Shown: positions 57,644 to 64,000 of the stretch, one piece after another | Numbering within the stretch: the first letter of the stretch is position 1 | Layout: the number at the start of each line of letters is the position of its first letter | NCBI RefSeq assembly: GCF_014640075.1 | Contig: NZ_BMGG01000001.1 | Coordinates: forward strand, 1 to 64,000 | DNA: 64,000 nt | Direction: 5' to 3' | Source: Chelatococcus reniformis | GTDB lineage: Bacteria; Pseudomonadota; Alphaproteobacteria; Rhizobiales; Beijerinckiaceae | Translations under genes and position numbers: made by a program | Notes under the pieces: generated by a model | Databases searched by the model: none | Seen by the model: only the letters and a program-made list of their open reading frames with translations | Told to the model about the DNA's origin: nothing

Positions 57644-58102
57644 TCAGCCCGAGGAGCCCTTGGCGGGCTTCGCCTTCGTGCGGGCGGCGGCGGAGAGAAG
57701 CTGGCCGAGTAGCATCCGCTTGGCGAGCAGGTCGGCCAGCGTGTAGCCGTCCAGCACCGCCATGAAGGCGGCGAGCGCCTCGCGCAGGGCGCCCGTGAGG
57801 CCACAGACGGGCGCGATGATGCAGCTGCCGCAATCCACGAGGTCGAAGCCGTCCTCGGTGTGGCGCACGAGCGCGCCCACGTTGATCTGCTCGGCCGGGC
57901 GGCCCAGCCGGATGCCGCCGCCACGCCCGCGCACGCTGACGATATAGCCGGCATGGGCGAGGTCGTTGACCACCTTCATCAGATGGTTCTGCGAGATGCC
58001 GTAGGCGCGCGCGATCTCACCGATCGAGCAGAGGCGCTCCGGGCGTGCGCCCAGGTGGAGCAACACCCGCATCGCATAGTCGGTGTAGCGCGTCAGCCGC
58101 AT
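57644..58102 (-). CDS. nsrR: Rrf2 family regulator, NsrR-like nitric oxide sensor
   Basis: Protein of 152 aa. Rrf2 winged helix MRLTRYTDYAMRVLLHLGA, ISQNHLMKVVNDLAHAGYIV and RGRGGGIRLGRP. Three cysteines, CGSCIIAPVC (CxxCx5C), probably hold an iron-sulfur cluster; the first gap is shorter than in enterobacterial NsrR. Divergent from the globin-hmp genes, with two NsrR-like boxes between them, so it likely represses that set until nitric oxide destroys the cluster. The ATG at 58102 starts the conserved MRLT; an upstream frame to 58144 overlaps box 1. Confidence 0.88.
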   Translation of the reverse strand: MRLTRYTDYAMRVLLHLGARPERLCSIGEIARAYGISQNHLMKVVNDLAHAGYIVSVRGRGGGIRLGRPAEQINVGALVRHTEDGFDLVDCGSCIIAPVCGLTGALREALAAFMAVLDGYTLADLLAKRMLLGQLLSAAARTKAKPAKGSSG

Positions 58103-58124
58103 CGGCTCTCCGTCGGCGCGATTT

Positions 58125-58147
58125 AATATGCATTTTGTTTGCATCTT
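58125..58147. promoter_or_regulatory. NsrR-type operator, box 1
   Basis: Read on the minus strand this 23-bp site begins AAGATGCA and ends ATGCATATT, 18 of 23 positions matching the E. coli NsrR consensus (AAGATGCATTT, AAAATACATCTT). It is an 11-1-11-like inverted repeat with ATGCA and TGCAT arms. It lies 23 bases upstream of the nsrR start. Confidence 0.8.
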
Positions 58148-58161
58148 TTTAGGCGTCGCGA

Positions 58162-58184
58162 TAGATGTATTTGGAATGCATGAT
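58162..58184. promoter_or_regulatory. NsrR-type operator, box 2
   Basis: TAGATGTATTTGGAATGCAT and three more bases; 16 of 23 positions match the NsrR consensus, with arms ATGTATT and AATGCAT. It ends 12 bases before the TTG start of the globin gene, so occupancy would block its transcription directly. Centre-to-centre distance to box 1 is 37 bases. Confidence 0.72.
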
Positions 58185-58196
58185 TAGGAGCGCGCC

Positions 58197-58592
58197 TTGG
58201 ACGCCGCGGGCGACATCACGGAAGAGGCGCTGCGGCGGCTGGTGGCGCTGTTCTACGCGCGCGTTCGCGCAGACGCCGAGCTCGGTCCGATCTTCAACGA
58301 CGCCATCGACGATTGGCCGGAGCATCTGGAGACGCTCGCCGCCTTCTGGTCGTCGGTGATGCTGACCAGCGGTCGCTACAAGGGCAACCCGGTGGCGGCC
58401 CATCTCAAGCACCGCGATCGCATCGCGCCGCATTTGTTCGAGCGCTGGCTTGCCCTGTGGAACCGAACCACGGCCGAGACCATGGCGCCGGCCGAAGCGG
58501 CGGCGCTGCAGGCCAAAGCCGCGCGGATCGCCGAGAGCCTGCAGCTCGCCCTGTTCTTCAGGCTGGGGCCCCAATCCGGCCGGGGAGCCTGA
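58197..58592 (+). CDS. Group III truncated haemoglobin
   Basis: Protein of 131 aa. TTG start with TAGGAG at 6-base spacing. Typical group III features: LFYARVRADAELGPIFNDAI, WPEHLETLAAFWSSVMLTSG, YKGNPVAAHLKH with the haem-binding histidine, and FERWLALWNRTTAE. Binds oxygen or nitric oxide; in other bacteria such globins (Ctb type) are induced by nitric oxide. First gene of the globin-DUF1971-hmp unit. Confidence 0.9.
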   Translation: MDAAGDITEEALRRLVALFYARVRADAELGPIFNDAIDDWPEHLETLAAFWSSVMLTSGRYKGNPVAAHLKHRDRIAPHLFERWLALWNRTTAETMAPAEAAALQAKAARIAESLQLALFFRLGPQSGRGA

Positions 58593-58593
58593 C

Positions 58594-58899
58594 ATGAGCG
58601 CCAAACCATCCCCTCGCTCCAAGCCCTATCGCTCGAAGCCCTATCGCTCGACGCCGGTCTTCGACGAGACGACGCTGCCGCAAGCGTTACGCTCACGGCA
58701 CAGCACCAAGGCCGGGGTCTGGGGCATGGTCCGCGTGCTGGAAGGCCGACTGCGGCTCACCTATTTTGACCCGCTTCGGGACATCGTCCTGGATCCACGC
58801 ACGCCGGGGCCGCTTGCCCCCGAACAGGCGCATTTCGTCGAGCCGCTGGGGCCGATGCGGATGCAGGTCGACTTCTACGATCGGCCCCCCGACGGCTGA
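58594..58899 (+). CDS. DUF1971 protein (YeaR/TehB-like cupin)
   Basis: Protein of 101 aa. FDETTLPQALRSRHSTKAGV, GMVRVLEGRLRLTYFD and GPLAPEQAHFVEPLGPMRMQ, then VDFYDRPPDG. It is a single-domain cupin-like fold; YeaR and similar proteins are induced by nitrate or nitric oxide, though their reaction is unknown. Starts one base after the globin stop, so co-translated. The N-terminal repeated SKPYRS motif is unusual and low-complexity. Confidence 0.85.
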   Translation: MSAKPSPRSKPYRSKPYRSTPVFDETTLPQALRSRHSTKAGVWGMVRVLEGRLRLTYFDPLRDIVLDPRTPGPLAPEQAHFVEPLGPMRMQVDFYDRPPDG

Positions 58900-58937
58900 T
58901 CGCCCCGTCCCTCGTTCCGTTGCCGAAGGAAACGTTG

Positions 58938-60149
58938 ATGTCAGCGACACTCAGCGAGCGCACCATCGCGCTCGTCAAGGCCACCGTTCCCGCCCTCGAG
59001 GCGCACGGCCTCGACATCGTGCGCGAGATGTATGCGCGCATGTTCAGGAACCCCGACATTCGCGACCTCTTCAACCAGTCGCACCACGGGGAAGCCGGCG
59101 CGCAGCCGCGCGCACTGACCGCAGCGATCCTCGCCTACGCCGCCAATATCGACAATCTGGGCGCGCTGGCGCCGGCGGTCGAGCGGATCGCCCAGAAGCA
59201 TGTCGGTCTCCAGATCTTGCCCGCGCACTACCCGCACGTGGCCGAAGCCCTGCTCGGCGCGATCAAGGCGGTTCTCGCCGAGGCGGCGACCGACGAGGTG
59301 CTGGCGGCCTGGGGCGAAGCCTACTGGTTCCTCGCCCACATTCTCATCGCCCGCGAACGCCGCATCTACGGCGAGCTGGCCGCCGCCGACGGCGGCTGGA
59401 GCGGGTGGCGGACCTTCGTGGTGGACGAGATGCGCCCCGAAAGCAGCCTCATCACCTCGTTCATCCTGCGGCCGACCGACGGACGCCCGGTGGTCCGCCA
59501 CCGGCCCGGCCAGTATCTCACCTTCTGGCTGGAGATCCCCGGCCAGCCGCCGGTCAAGCGCAACTATTCGCTCTCGAACGCCCCCAACGGCGAGACCTAT
59601 CGCATCTCGGTGAAACGGGAGCCCAAGGGGCTGGCATCGGGCTGGCTGCACGATCGCGCCGCACCGGGCACGGTCCTCAAGGTCGCGCCGCCGGCGGGCG
59701 AGTTCGCCCTGCACGACCGGCCGGAGCGGCCCGTCGTGCTGATGTCGGGCGGCGTCGGGCTCACCCCGATGGTGGCGATGCTGGAGACCATTGCCGCACG
59801 GCATCCCGTCCTGCCGGTCCACTATGTCCACGGCACCCATGACGGTGCCACGCACGCCATGGGCGCCCATGTCAAAGCGCTCGGGGCGCGCCATCCCGAT
59901 ATCCGCGTCACCACCTTCTACCAGCAGCCGCGCGGCGAGGACGTCCCGGGCCGGGACTACGACCATGCCGGGCTGATCGACGCGGACTGGCTGGTCGCCG
60001 AAACGCCGGTCGGATCGGCCGACTACTATCTCTGCGGCCCGCGACCCTTCCTGCGCGCCTTCGTCTCGGCGCTGTCGCTCGCCGGCGCGCCGGCCGACAG
60101 CATCCACTACGAGTTCTTCGGCCCGGCCGACGAACTGCTCGCGGCCTGA
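58938..60149 (+). CDS. hmp: Flavohaemoglobin, nitric oxide dioxygenase
   Basis: Protein of 403 aa, full length. N-terminal globin with AVERIAQKHVGLQI (proximal histidine in QKH) and WGEAYWFLAHILI; FAD-binding domain with RNYSLSN; NAD-binding domain with MSGGVGLTPMVAM and YLCGPRPFLRAFVSAL, and a final YEFFGP. Converts nitric oxide and oxygen to nitrate with NAD(P)H. ATG at 58938 with GAAGGAAA upstream. Last gene of the NsrR-controlled set; a nested palindrome overlaps its stop codon. Confidence 0.95.
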   Translation: MSATLSERTIALVKATVPALEAHGLDIVREMYARMFRNPDIRDLFNQSHHGEAGAQPRALTAAILAYAANIDNLGALAPAVERIAQKHVGLQILPAHYPHVAEALLGAIKAVLAEAATDEVLAAWGEAYWFLAHILIARERRIYGELAAADGGWSGWRTFVVDEMRPESSLITSFILRPTDGRPVVRHRPGQYLTFWLEIPGQPPVKRNYSLSNAPNGETYRISVKREPKGLASGWLHDRAAPGTVLKVAPPAGEFALHDRPERPVVLMSGGVGLTPMVAMLETIAARHPVLPVHYVHGTHDGATHAMGAHVKALGARHPDIRVTTFYQQPRGEDVPGRDYDHAGLIDADWLVAETPVGSADYYLCGPRPFLRAFVSALSLAGAPADSIHYEFFGPADELLAA

Positions 60150-60229
60150 GGCTTTCCGCCTCCCGCGACCGGGCGCGACACTCCGGAACGAGCGCGTGAC
60201 TGCGCTCGCCTCCGGTCGCGCCGCCTCAG
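60146..60229. terminator. Three-tier nested palindrome across convergent stop codons
   Basis: Outer arms CTGAGGC (60146-60152) and GCCTCAG (60223-60229); middle arms CGCGACCG (60164-60171) and CGGTCGCG (60213-60220); inner arms CGAGCGC (60189-60195) and GCGCTCG (60202-60208). The hmp stop and the stop of the converging gene lie in the outer arms. Likely a bidirectional terminator, unusually elaborate. Confidence 0.6.
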
Positions 60230-61116
60230 TGGCAGTCGCCCGCCACCTGGTCGCGATAGACCTCGAACGAGGCGAGTTCCGCCCACCGCTCGCGCCGCTG
60301 CTGCCAGCGCGCGGCAGAGCCCACGCTGGCGAGCGCCGTCTGGAGCGCGGCGGCGAGGTCGGACCGCGCCGTCGCCACCGCCACCACGAGCTCGCTTGCG
60401 TCGGCCGGCGGCAGCGTCGCCGAGAACTTCTGCCAGAACCGCTTGCGGAACAGGGGATCGAGCACCGCGCGATCATGCAGGGCTGCCGCACACTCGCCCG
60501 TGCGGACGGCGATCAAGGCCTGCGCCGGCGCGCTCATGATCCGCACCTGCGCACCGAGCGCGCGCGCCAGCGCCTGGCCGCGCAGGTTCGCTTCGGTCAC
60601 GCAGACCGCGTGACCGGCGAGATCGCTCCACCGCGCCGGCGGCCGATCGGATCGCATCACCGGGCTCAGCCCCGACGCGTAGCCGGTCGCAATCACGCGA
60701 GCCGTCCGGCGGAGTGAATCGCCCGCGCCGACCCGCACGAGCAGCGCGTCGACCCGTCCGGCGGCCAGCGCATCGTCATGATCGGCCGCGACGGCCACCA
60801 GCTCGATCTCGGCCTGAAGCGCCTGGCCGATCTCCTGTGCGACATCCGCCTCGAAGCCCTCCTCGACATAGATTCGGGTCTCGGGCGTCCGGGCGGGAGG
60901 CACATAAGCCACACCCAGCCGCAACGGCCCCTCGAGCCGAAGCGCCGCGGCCGGCCGGGGCACGGGCGTCGCGGCACCGACGCCGGCGAACGCGGCCAGC
61001 AGAGTGGCGGCGACACACGCGACGATGAAGGCAACGGCCGCGACCGTGCGCAGTGTCGGCCGCAGCGCCGGGCGGGCACCGTCGCGAGCGTCCTGGGCGC
61101 GAGGAAATTCATCCAT
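60226..61116 (-). CDS. Solute-binding protein, family 3-like, membrane-anchored
   Basis: Protein of 296 aa. An N-terminal membrane segment or uncleaved signal (VAAVAFIVACVAATLLAAFA, residues 25-45) precedes a family 3 binding domain: LRLGVAYVPPARTPETRIYV, GFEADVAQEIGQALQAEIEL, AALHDRAVLDPLFRKRFW. Such proteins bind amino acids for ABC uptake, but no family 3 permease or ATPase is adjacent. It is divergent from the SsuA/TauA-like gene with 117 bases between, an AT-rich promoter region. Role uncertain. Confidence 0.75.
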   Translation of the reverse strand: MDEFPRAQDARDGARPALRPTLRTVAAVAFIVACVAATLLAAFAGVGAATPVPRPAAALRLEGPLRLGVAYVPPARTPETRIYVEEGFEADVAQEIGQALQAEIELVAVAADHDDALAAGRVDALLVRVGAGDSLRRTARVIATGYASGLSPVMRSDRPPARWSDLAGHAVCVTEANLRGQALARALGAQVRIMSAPAQALIAVRTGECAAALHDRAVLDPLFRKRFWQKFSATLPPADASELVVAVATARSDLAAALQTALASVGSAARWQQRRERWAELASFEVYRDQVAGDCH

Positions 61117-61233
61117 GAGAGCACGAAATAAAGAAATAGCGCACCTTCACACTATGTGGACAGGCATAATTACAGCTGCCTATTCTAATATCCAGACAAC
61201 GTTTGCGCCAATCTGCGGAAAGGAAATTTTACT

Positions 61234-62328
61234 ATGCTGTGGAAGCGCCAATCGAGAAGGACGTTCTATTCATCCGCTCTGGCCCTGGCGGCAGCGCTCG
61301 CCACCGGCGCGTGGGCGGGGACGGGCGCCGCCGGGGCAGCCGAAGCGCTGCCCGCAATCAATCTCCAGCTCACGCCGTGGACGGTGATCGCGCGGGAGAA
61401 GGGCTTCTTCAAGCAGGAGTTCGACCGGATCGGCACCACGCAGATCAACCTGATCGCGTCGGGCGCTGCCGAGTTGCTCGGTGCAGAGGCGGCAGCCGTC
61501 AAAGGCGGCGCGATCGCGATCGCTCAGCGCATGATCTATCCCGCCACCGTGCATCGGGCGAACGGTCTGGACGGCGAGATCATCTGGGTGTCCGAGCCGT
61601 CCAACCGGTATCGCGCCCCGATCCTGGCGCGGGCGGACAACGACAACATCAAGACCATCGCTGACCTCGACGGCAAGAAGTTCGGCTCGAGCCGCATCAG
61701 CTGCTACTGGTCATCGCCCTTCGAGATCGCCCAGAAGGCCGGGCTGCCGTTAGATTCGCGCGAGAAGCAGGGCCGCATCCGCTACACCTCGATCGACAAC
61801 GTCGCGGTGGCCATCTCGTCGGTGCTGTCCGGCGCGACGGACGCGACCACGGTTCATCTCGCGGCCGGGGCCGCCGCCACGGGCGCCTGGCTCTCCGGCA
61901 AACTCAAGGTGGTCGGCCGTTCGCCGGACGACGGCGTCTACGTCAACAACGCGGGCCGCGTCACCTACTTCGCGCGCCGAGACTTCGTGGACAAATACCC
62001 CGAGGTGGTGAAGGCCTTCCTGGCGGCGCGGGAGCAGACCCGTGCGTGGACCTTCGACCACGTGGACGAAGCAGCCGAGATCGTGGCGCGGGAGACGCGG
62101 GTCCCCGTCGAAGTCGCCAAGTTTCAGATCACCCATGCCGGCGAATGGGAATTCATGGCCGGCGAGCCGAACGCGGAGCGCGCGCGCAACGCCATCAAGA
62201 CGTTTCAAGCATGGTACATTGAGAATGGCGACGATATTCTCGCCGAGCGCAAGCTGACAGACGCGCAGATCGATGCCTTTGTCGACGAACGCTTCTTCGT
62301 CGGCGGCCAATACTCGATCTACAACTGA
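61234..62328 (+). CDS. ABC transporter substrate-binding protein, SsuA/TauA (NMT1-like) type
   Basis: Protein of 364 aa with an N-terminal signal that contains SRRTFYSSALALAAALATG, possibly twin-arginine. The binding domain has LTPWTVIAREKGFFKQEFDR, SGAAELLGAEAAAVKGGA and IADLDGKKFGSSRISCYWSS. Proteins of this type bind sulfonates, taurine, nitrate or pyrimidine precursors. GGAAAGGAAA precedes the ATG. First gene of a three-gene importer that follows in order. Confidence 0.88.
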   Translation: MLWKRQSRRTFYSSALALAAALATGAWAGTGAAGAAEALPAINLQLTPWTVIAREKGFFKQEFDRIGTTQINLIASGAAELLGAEAAAVKGGAIAIAQRMIYPATVHRANGLDGEIIWVSEPSNRYRAPILARADNDNIKTIADLDGKKFGSSRISCYWSSPFEIAQKAGLPLDSREKQGRIRYTSIDNVAVAISSVLSGATDATTVHLAAGAAATGAWLSGKLKVVGRSPDDGVYVNNAGRVTYFARRDFVDKYPEVVKAFLAAREQTRAWTFDHVDEAAEIVARETRVPVEVAKFQITHAGEWEFMAGEPNAERARNAIKTFQAWYIENGDDILAERKLTDAQIDAFVDERFFVGGQYSIYN

Positions 62329-62392
62329 TACCCCCACGAGCCGCCGGCCACGGGCGCCGGCGGCACCGTCCGTCGATCCCGAGAGGGCCAGC

Positions 62393-63232
62393 ATGAGCAA
62401 CACAGCCGAGGCGATCGACGGCTCCGCCCTCGTGGGACGGGCCGGCGGGCCCGCGCGGCCGGCCCGCCGGCCACGCCCGACGCAGCCTCTGATCGGCATC
62501 ATCCTGCCGGCGATCATCATCGCGCTCTGGCAGGTCGCCGCCAGTCTCGCCTGGATAGACCGGGTGTTTTTGCCGGCGCCGCTCACGGTCGTGACCGCCT
62601 TCTGGAAGATGCTGACCAAGCAGAACCTGGCACTCGACTTCCTGGCCAGCGTCAAGATCGTGGGGCAGGCCTTCCTTTACGGCTCGATTGCCGCCGTCGG
62701 CCTCGGCATCGCCGCCGGCCTCTCACGCAAGGTCGAGCAGTTCTTCGGCCCGACGTTCGACACTATCCGGCACATCCCGGGCATCGCCTGGCTGCCGCTG
62801 ATCGTGCTCTGGCTCGGCATCGGTGCGCCGGCAAAGGTGCTGGTGATCGCCAAGTCCGTGTTCTTTCCGGTGTTCCTCAATACGCTGCAAGGCATCCGCA
62901 ACGTCGAGAAGAACTATATCGAGCTCGCCAGCGTCCTCACCCTCACCCGCTGGCAGCTGGTGCGCAAGGTCGTGCTGCCGGCGGCGGTCCCCTCCATCAT
63001 GGTGTCCCTGCGCTACGCGGCGGGCCTCGCCTGGGCCCTGGTGGTCGTCGCAGAGGGCCTGAGCGGCCTGGAGGGATTGGGCTTCCTGATCTTCAGGGCG
63101 CAGGGGCTGCTGCTCACCGACCAGCTCGTCGTCTGCATGGTCATCATCGGCCTCGTCGGCTTCGCAATCGATCGGAGCATGTACCTCCTGCAGCGCCGCG
63201 TGCTGCGCTGGAAGCAGGGATATGACGGCTGA
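62393..63232 (+). CDS. ABC transporter permease, SsuC/TauC type
   Basis: Protein of 279 aa with about six membrane segments. The permease coupling region VEKNYIELASVLTLTRWQLV then RKVVLPAAVPSIMVSLRYAA matches the BPD-type inner-membrane component family, and GLAWALVVVAEGLSGLEGLG is typical. Preceded by GAGAGGG. It lies 64 bases after the binding-protein gene and before the ATPase gene. Confidence 0.92.
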   Translation: MSNTAEAIDGSALVGRAGGPARPARRPRPTQPLIGIILPAIIIALWQVAASLAWIDRVFLPAPLTVVTAFWKMLTKQNLALDFLASVKIVGQAFLYGSIAAVGLGIAAGLSRKVEQFFGPTFDTIRHIPGIAWLPLIVLWLGIGAPAKVLVIAKSVFFPVFLNTLQGIRNVEKNYIELASVLTLTRWQLVRKVVLPAAVPSIMVSLRYAAGLAWALVVVAEGLSGLEGLGFLIFRAQGLLLTDQLVVCMVIIGLVGFAIDRSMYLLQRRVLRWKQGYDG

Positions 63233-63281
63233 CCCGGGGGCCGGCGAGATCGATTTGCCGACGACGAGAGGAGCACCGACA

Positions 63282-64000
63282 ATGGCCACGCCGGGACATC
63301 TGGAGGTCAGGAACGTCTCGAAGACCTATGCCGTCGCCGGCCGGCCGCCCGTGCGCGTGCTCTCGCGGGTCAGCCTCGACGTTCAGCCGGGCGCCTTCGT
63401 CTCGCTGGTGGGCCCGAGCGGCTGCGGCAAGTCCACCCTGCTGCGGCTCATCATCGGCCTCGATCGCGAGCACGGAGGCGACATCCTCATCGGCGGCCAG
63501 CCGATCGAGGGGCCCGCCCTCTCGCGCGGCATCGTGTTCCAGGATCACCGGCTGCTGCCGTGGCTGACGCTCGAGGACAATATTGCGCTCGCGCTGGAGA
63601 ATGCGCGCTGGGCGGCGGCCGACAAGGCCGCGGCTGTCCGCGACCACATCGCGCTGGTCGGCTTGGCCGGCTTCGAGAAAGCTTACCCGCACCAGCTCTC
63701 CGGCGGCATGGCCCAGCGCGCCGCCATCGCACGCGGCATCGTCGGGCGGCCCGAGATCCTGCTGCTCGACGAGCCCCTCGGGGCGCTCGATGCGCTCACC
63801 CGGGTGCGGCTCCAGGCGGAACTCCAGCGCATCTGGCGACTGGAGCGGATCACCATGATCCTGGTCACTCACGACGTCGACGAAGCCATCTATCTCAGTG
63901 ACCAGGTCGTCGTCTTGGCCGGCAGCCCGGGCCGGGTCGCAACTGAGATCGAGATCGGCCTGCCCCGGCCGCGGGACCGAGCGAGCGTCGAATTTGTGGC
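63282..64000 (+). CDS. ABC transporter ATP-binding protein, SsuB/TauB type (3' end beyond window)
   Basis: The first 239 codons are present. Walker A GPSGCGKSTLL near residue 46, Q-loop IVFQDHRLLPWLTLEDNI, signature LSGGMAQRAAIARGI, Walker B EILLLDEPLGALDA, H-loop LVTHDVDEAIYLSD. GAGGAG precedes the ATG at 63282. It drives the importer encoded just upstream. Partial only because the window ends; the remainder should be about 10-30 residues. Confidence 0.93.
   Translation, partial: MATPGHLEVRNVSKTYAVAGRPPVRVLSRVSLDVQPGAFVSLVGPSGCGKSTLLRLIIGLDREHGGDILIGGQPIEGPALSRGIVFQDHRLLPWLTLEDNIALALENARWAAADKAAAVRDHIALVGLAGFEKAYPHQLSGGMAQRAAIARGIVGRPEILLLDEPLGALDALTRVRLQAELQRIWRLERITMILVTHDVDEAIYLSDQVVVLAGSPGRVATEIEIGLPRPRDRASVEFV

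Noticed and set aside
58594-58680. The repeated SKPYRS segment of the DUF1971 protein as a functional repeat
   Set aside because: Only two short copies in a row near the start codon; more likely slippage in a short disordered tail.

Overview
The window is about 64 kb of GC-rich chromosome that looks alphaproteobacterial, most likely Hyphomicrobiales (Rhizobiales). The grounds are the 16S rRNA 5' end at the left edge (minus strand, CCTGGCTCAGAGCGAACG type), an rrn promoter of the TTGACA-18-TATAAC kind, and mosaic intergenic repeats of about 105-115 bp of a sort common in that order. The genus cannot be fixed from what is visible.

Layout. 1-444 holds the 16S 5' end, its leader and its promoter, all on the minus strand. 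445-1219 is non-coding and contains a perfect 18-bp-stem hairpin. A membrane-anchored M23 cell-wall peptidase (1220-3274) and an AEC transporter (3764-4675) follow. From 22.6 kb back to 4.7 kb, all on the minus strand, lies a catabolic block: AraC regulator, hyuA2-hyuB2, GntR regulator, a small Cys-rich protein, a complete Liv-type ABC importer (K,G,F,H,M), a class IV aminotransferase, hyuA1-hyuB1 and a class III aminotransferase. 22.9-32.3 kb is mixed: GluQ-RS, an AlkA-type glycosylase with an unusual HEAT-like tail, an esterase, a solute-binding-like protein running into a cupin gene, an HpcH/HpaI aldolase, a HAD hydrolase, a divergent AraC/SDR pair and a ComM-like ATPase.

32.4-39.1 kb holds a third set: hyuA3-hyuB3 coupled by overlapping codons to a GlmS-like SIS-domain gene, with a divergent MocR-type regulator. 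39.1-46.4 kb contains a DCC-family protein, a decayed saccharopine-dehydrogenase-like pseudogene and small stress or detoxification genes (SnoaL-like, GST, RibD/DHFR-like, HxlR, TetR, hydrolase, DUF1330, SMP-30). 46.7-54.5 kb is a fourth set: AraC, hyuA4-hyuB4, a glutamine-synthetase-like ligase and a PuuB-like FAD oxidase. After glycogen phosphorylase comes a nitric-oxide module: NsrR-type regulator, group III truncated globin, DUF1971 protein and flavohaemoglobin, with two NsrR-like boxes in the divergent promoter. The right edge is an SsuABC/TauABC-type importer whose ATPase runs off the window.

The dominant theme is four separate HyuA/HyuB (hydantoinase/oxoprolinase-superfamily) enzyme pairs within 48 kb. 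Each has its own regulator and different partner enzymes, and there is no dihydropyrimidinase-type hydantoinase or hydantoin racemase. This suggests a region for uptake and ATP-driven opening of several different cyclic amides (lactams, hydantoins) or related carbonyl compounds, with amino groups then passed to aminotransferases or through gamma-glutamyl intermediates. Substrates cannot be assigned from sequence alone.
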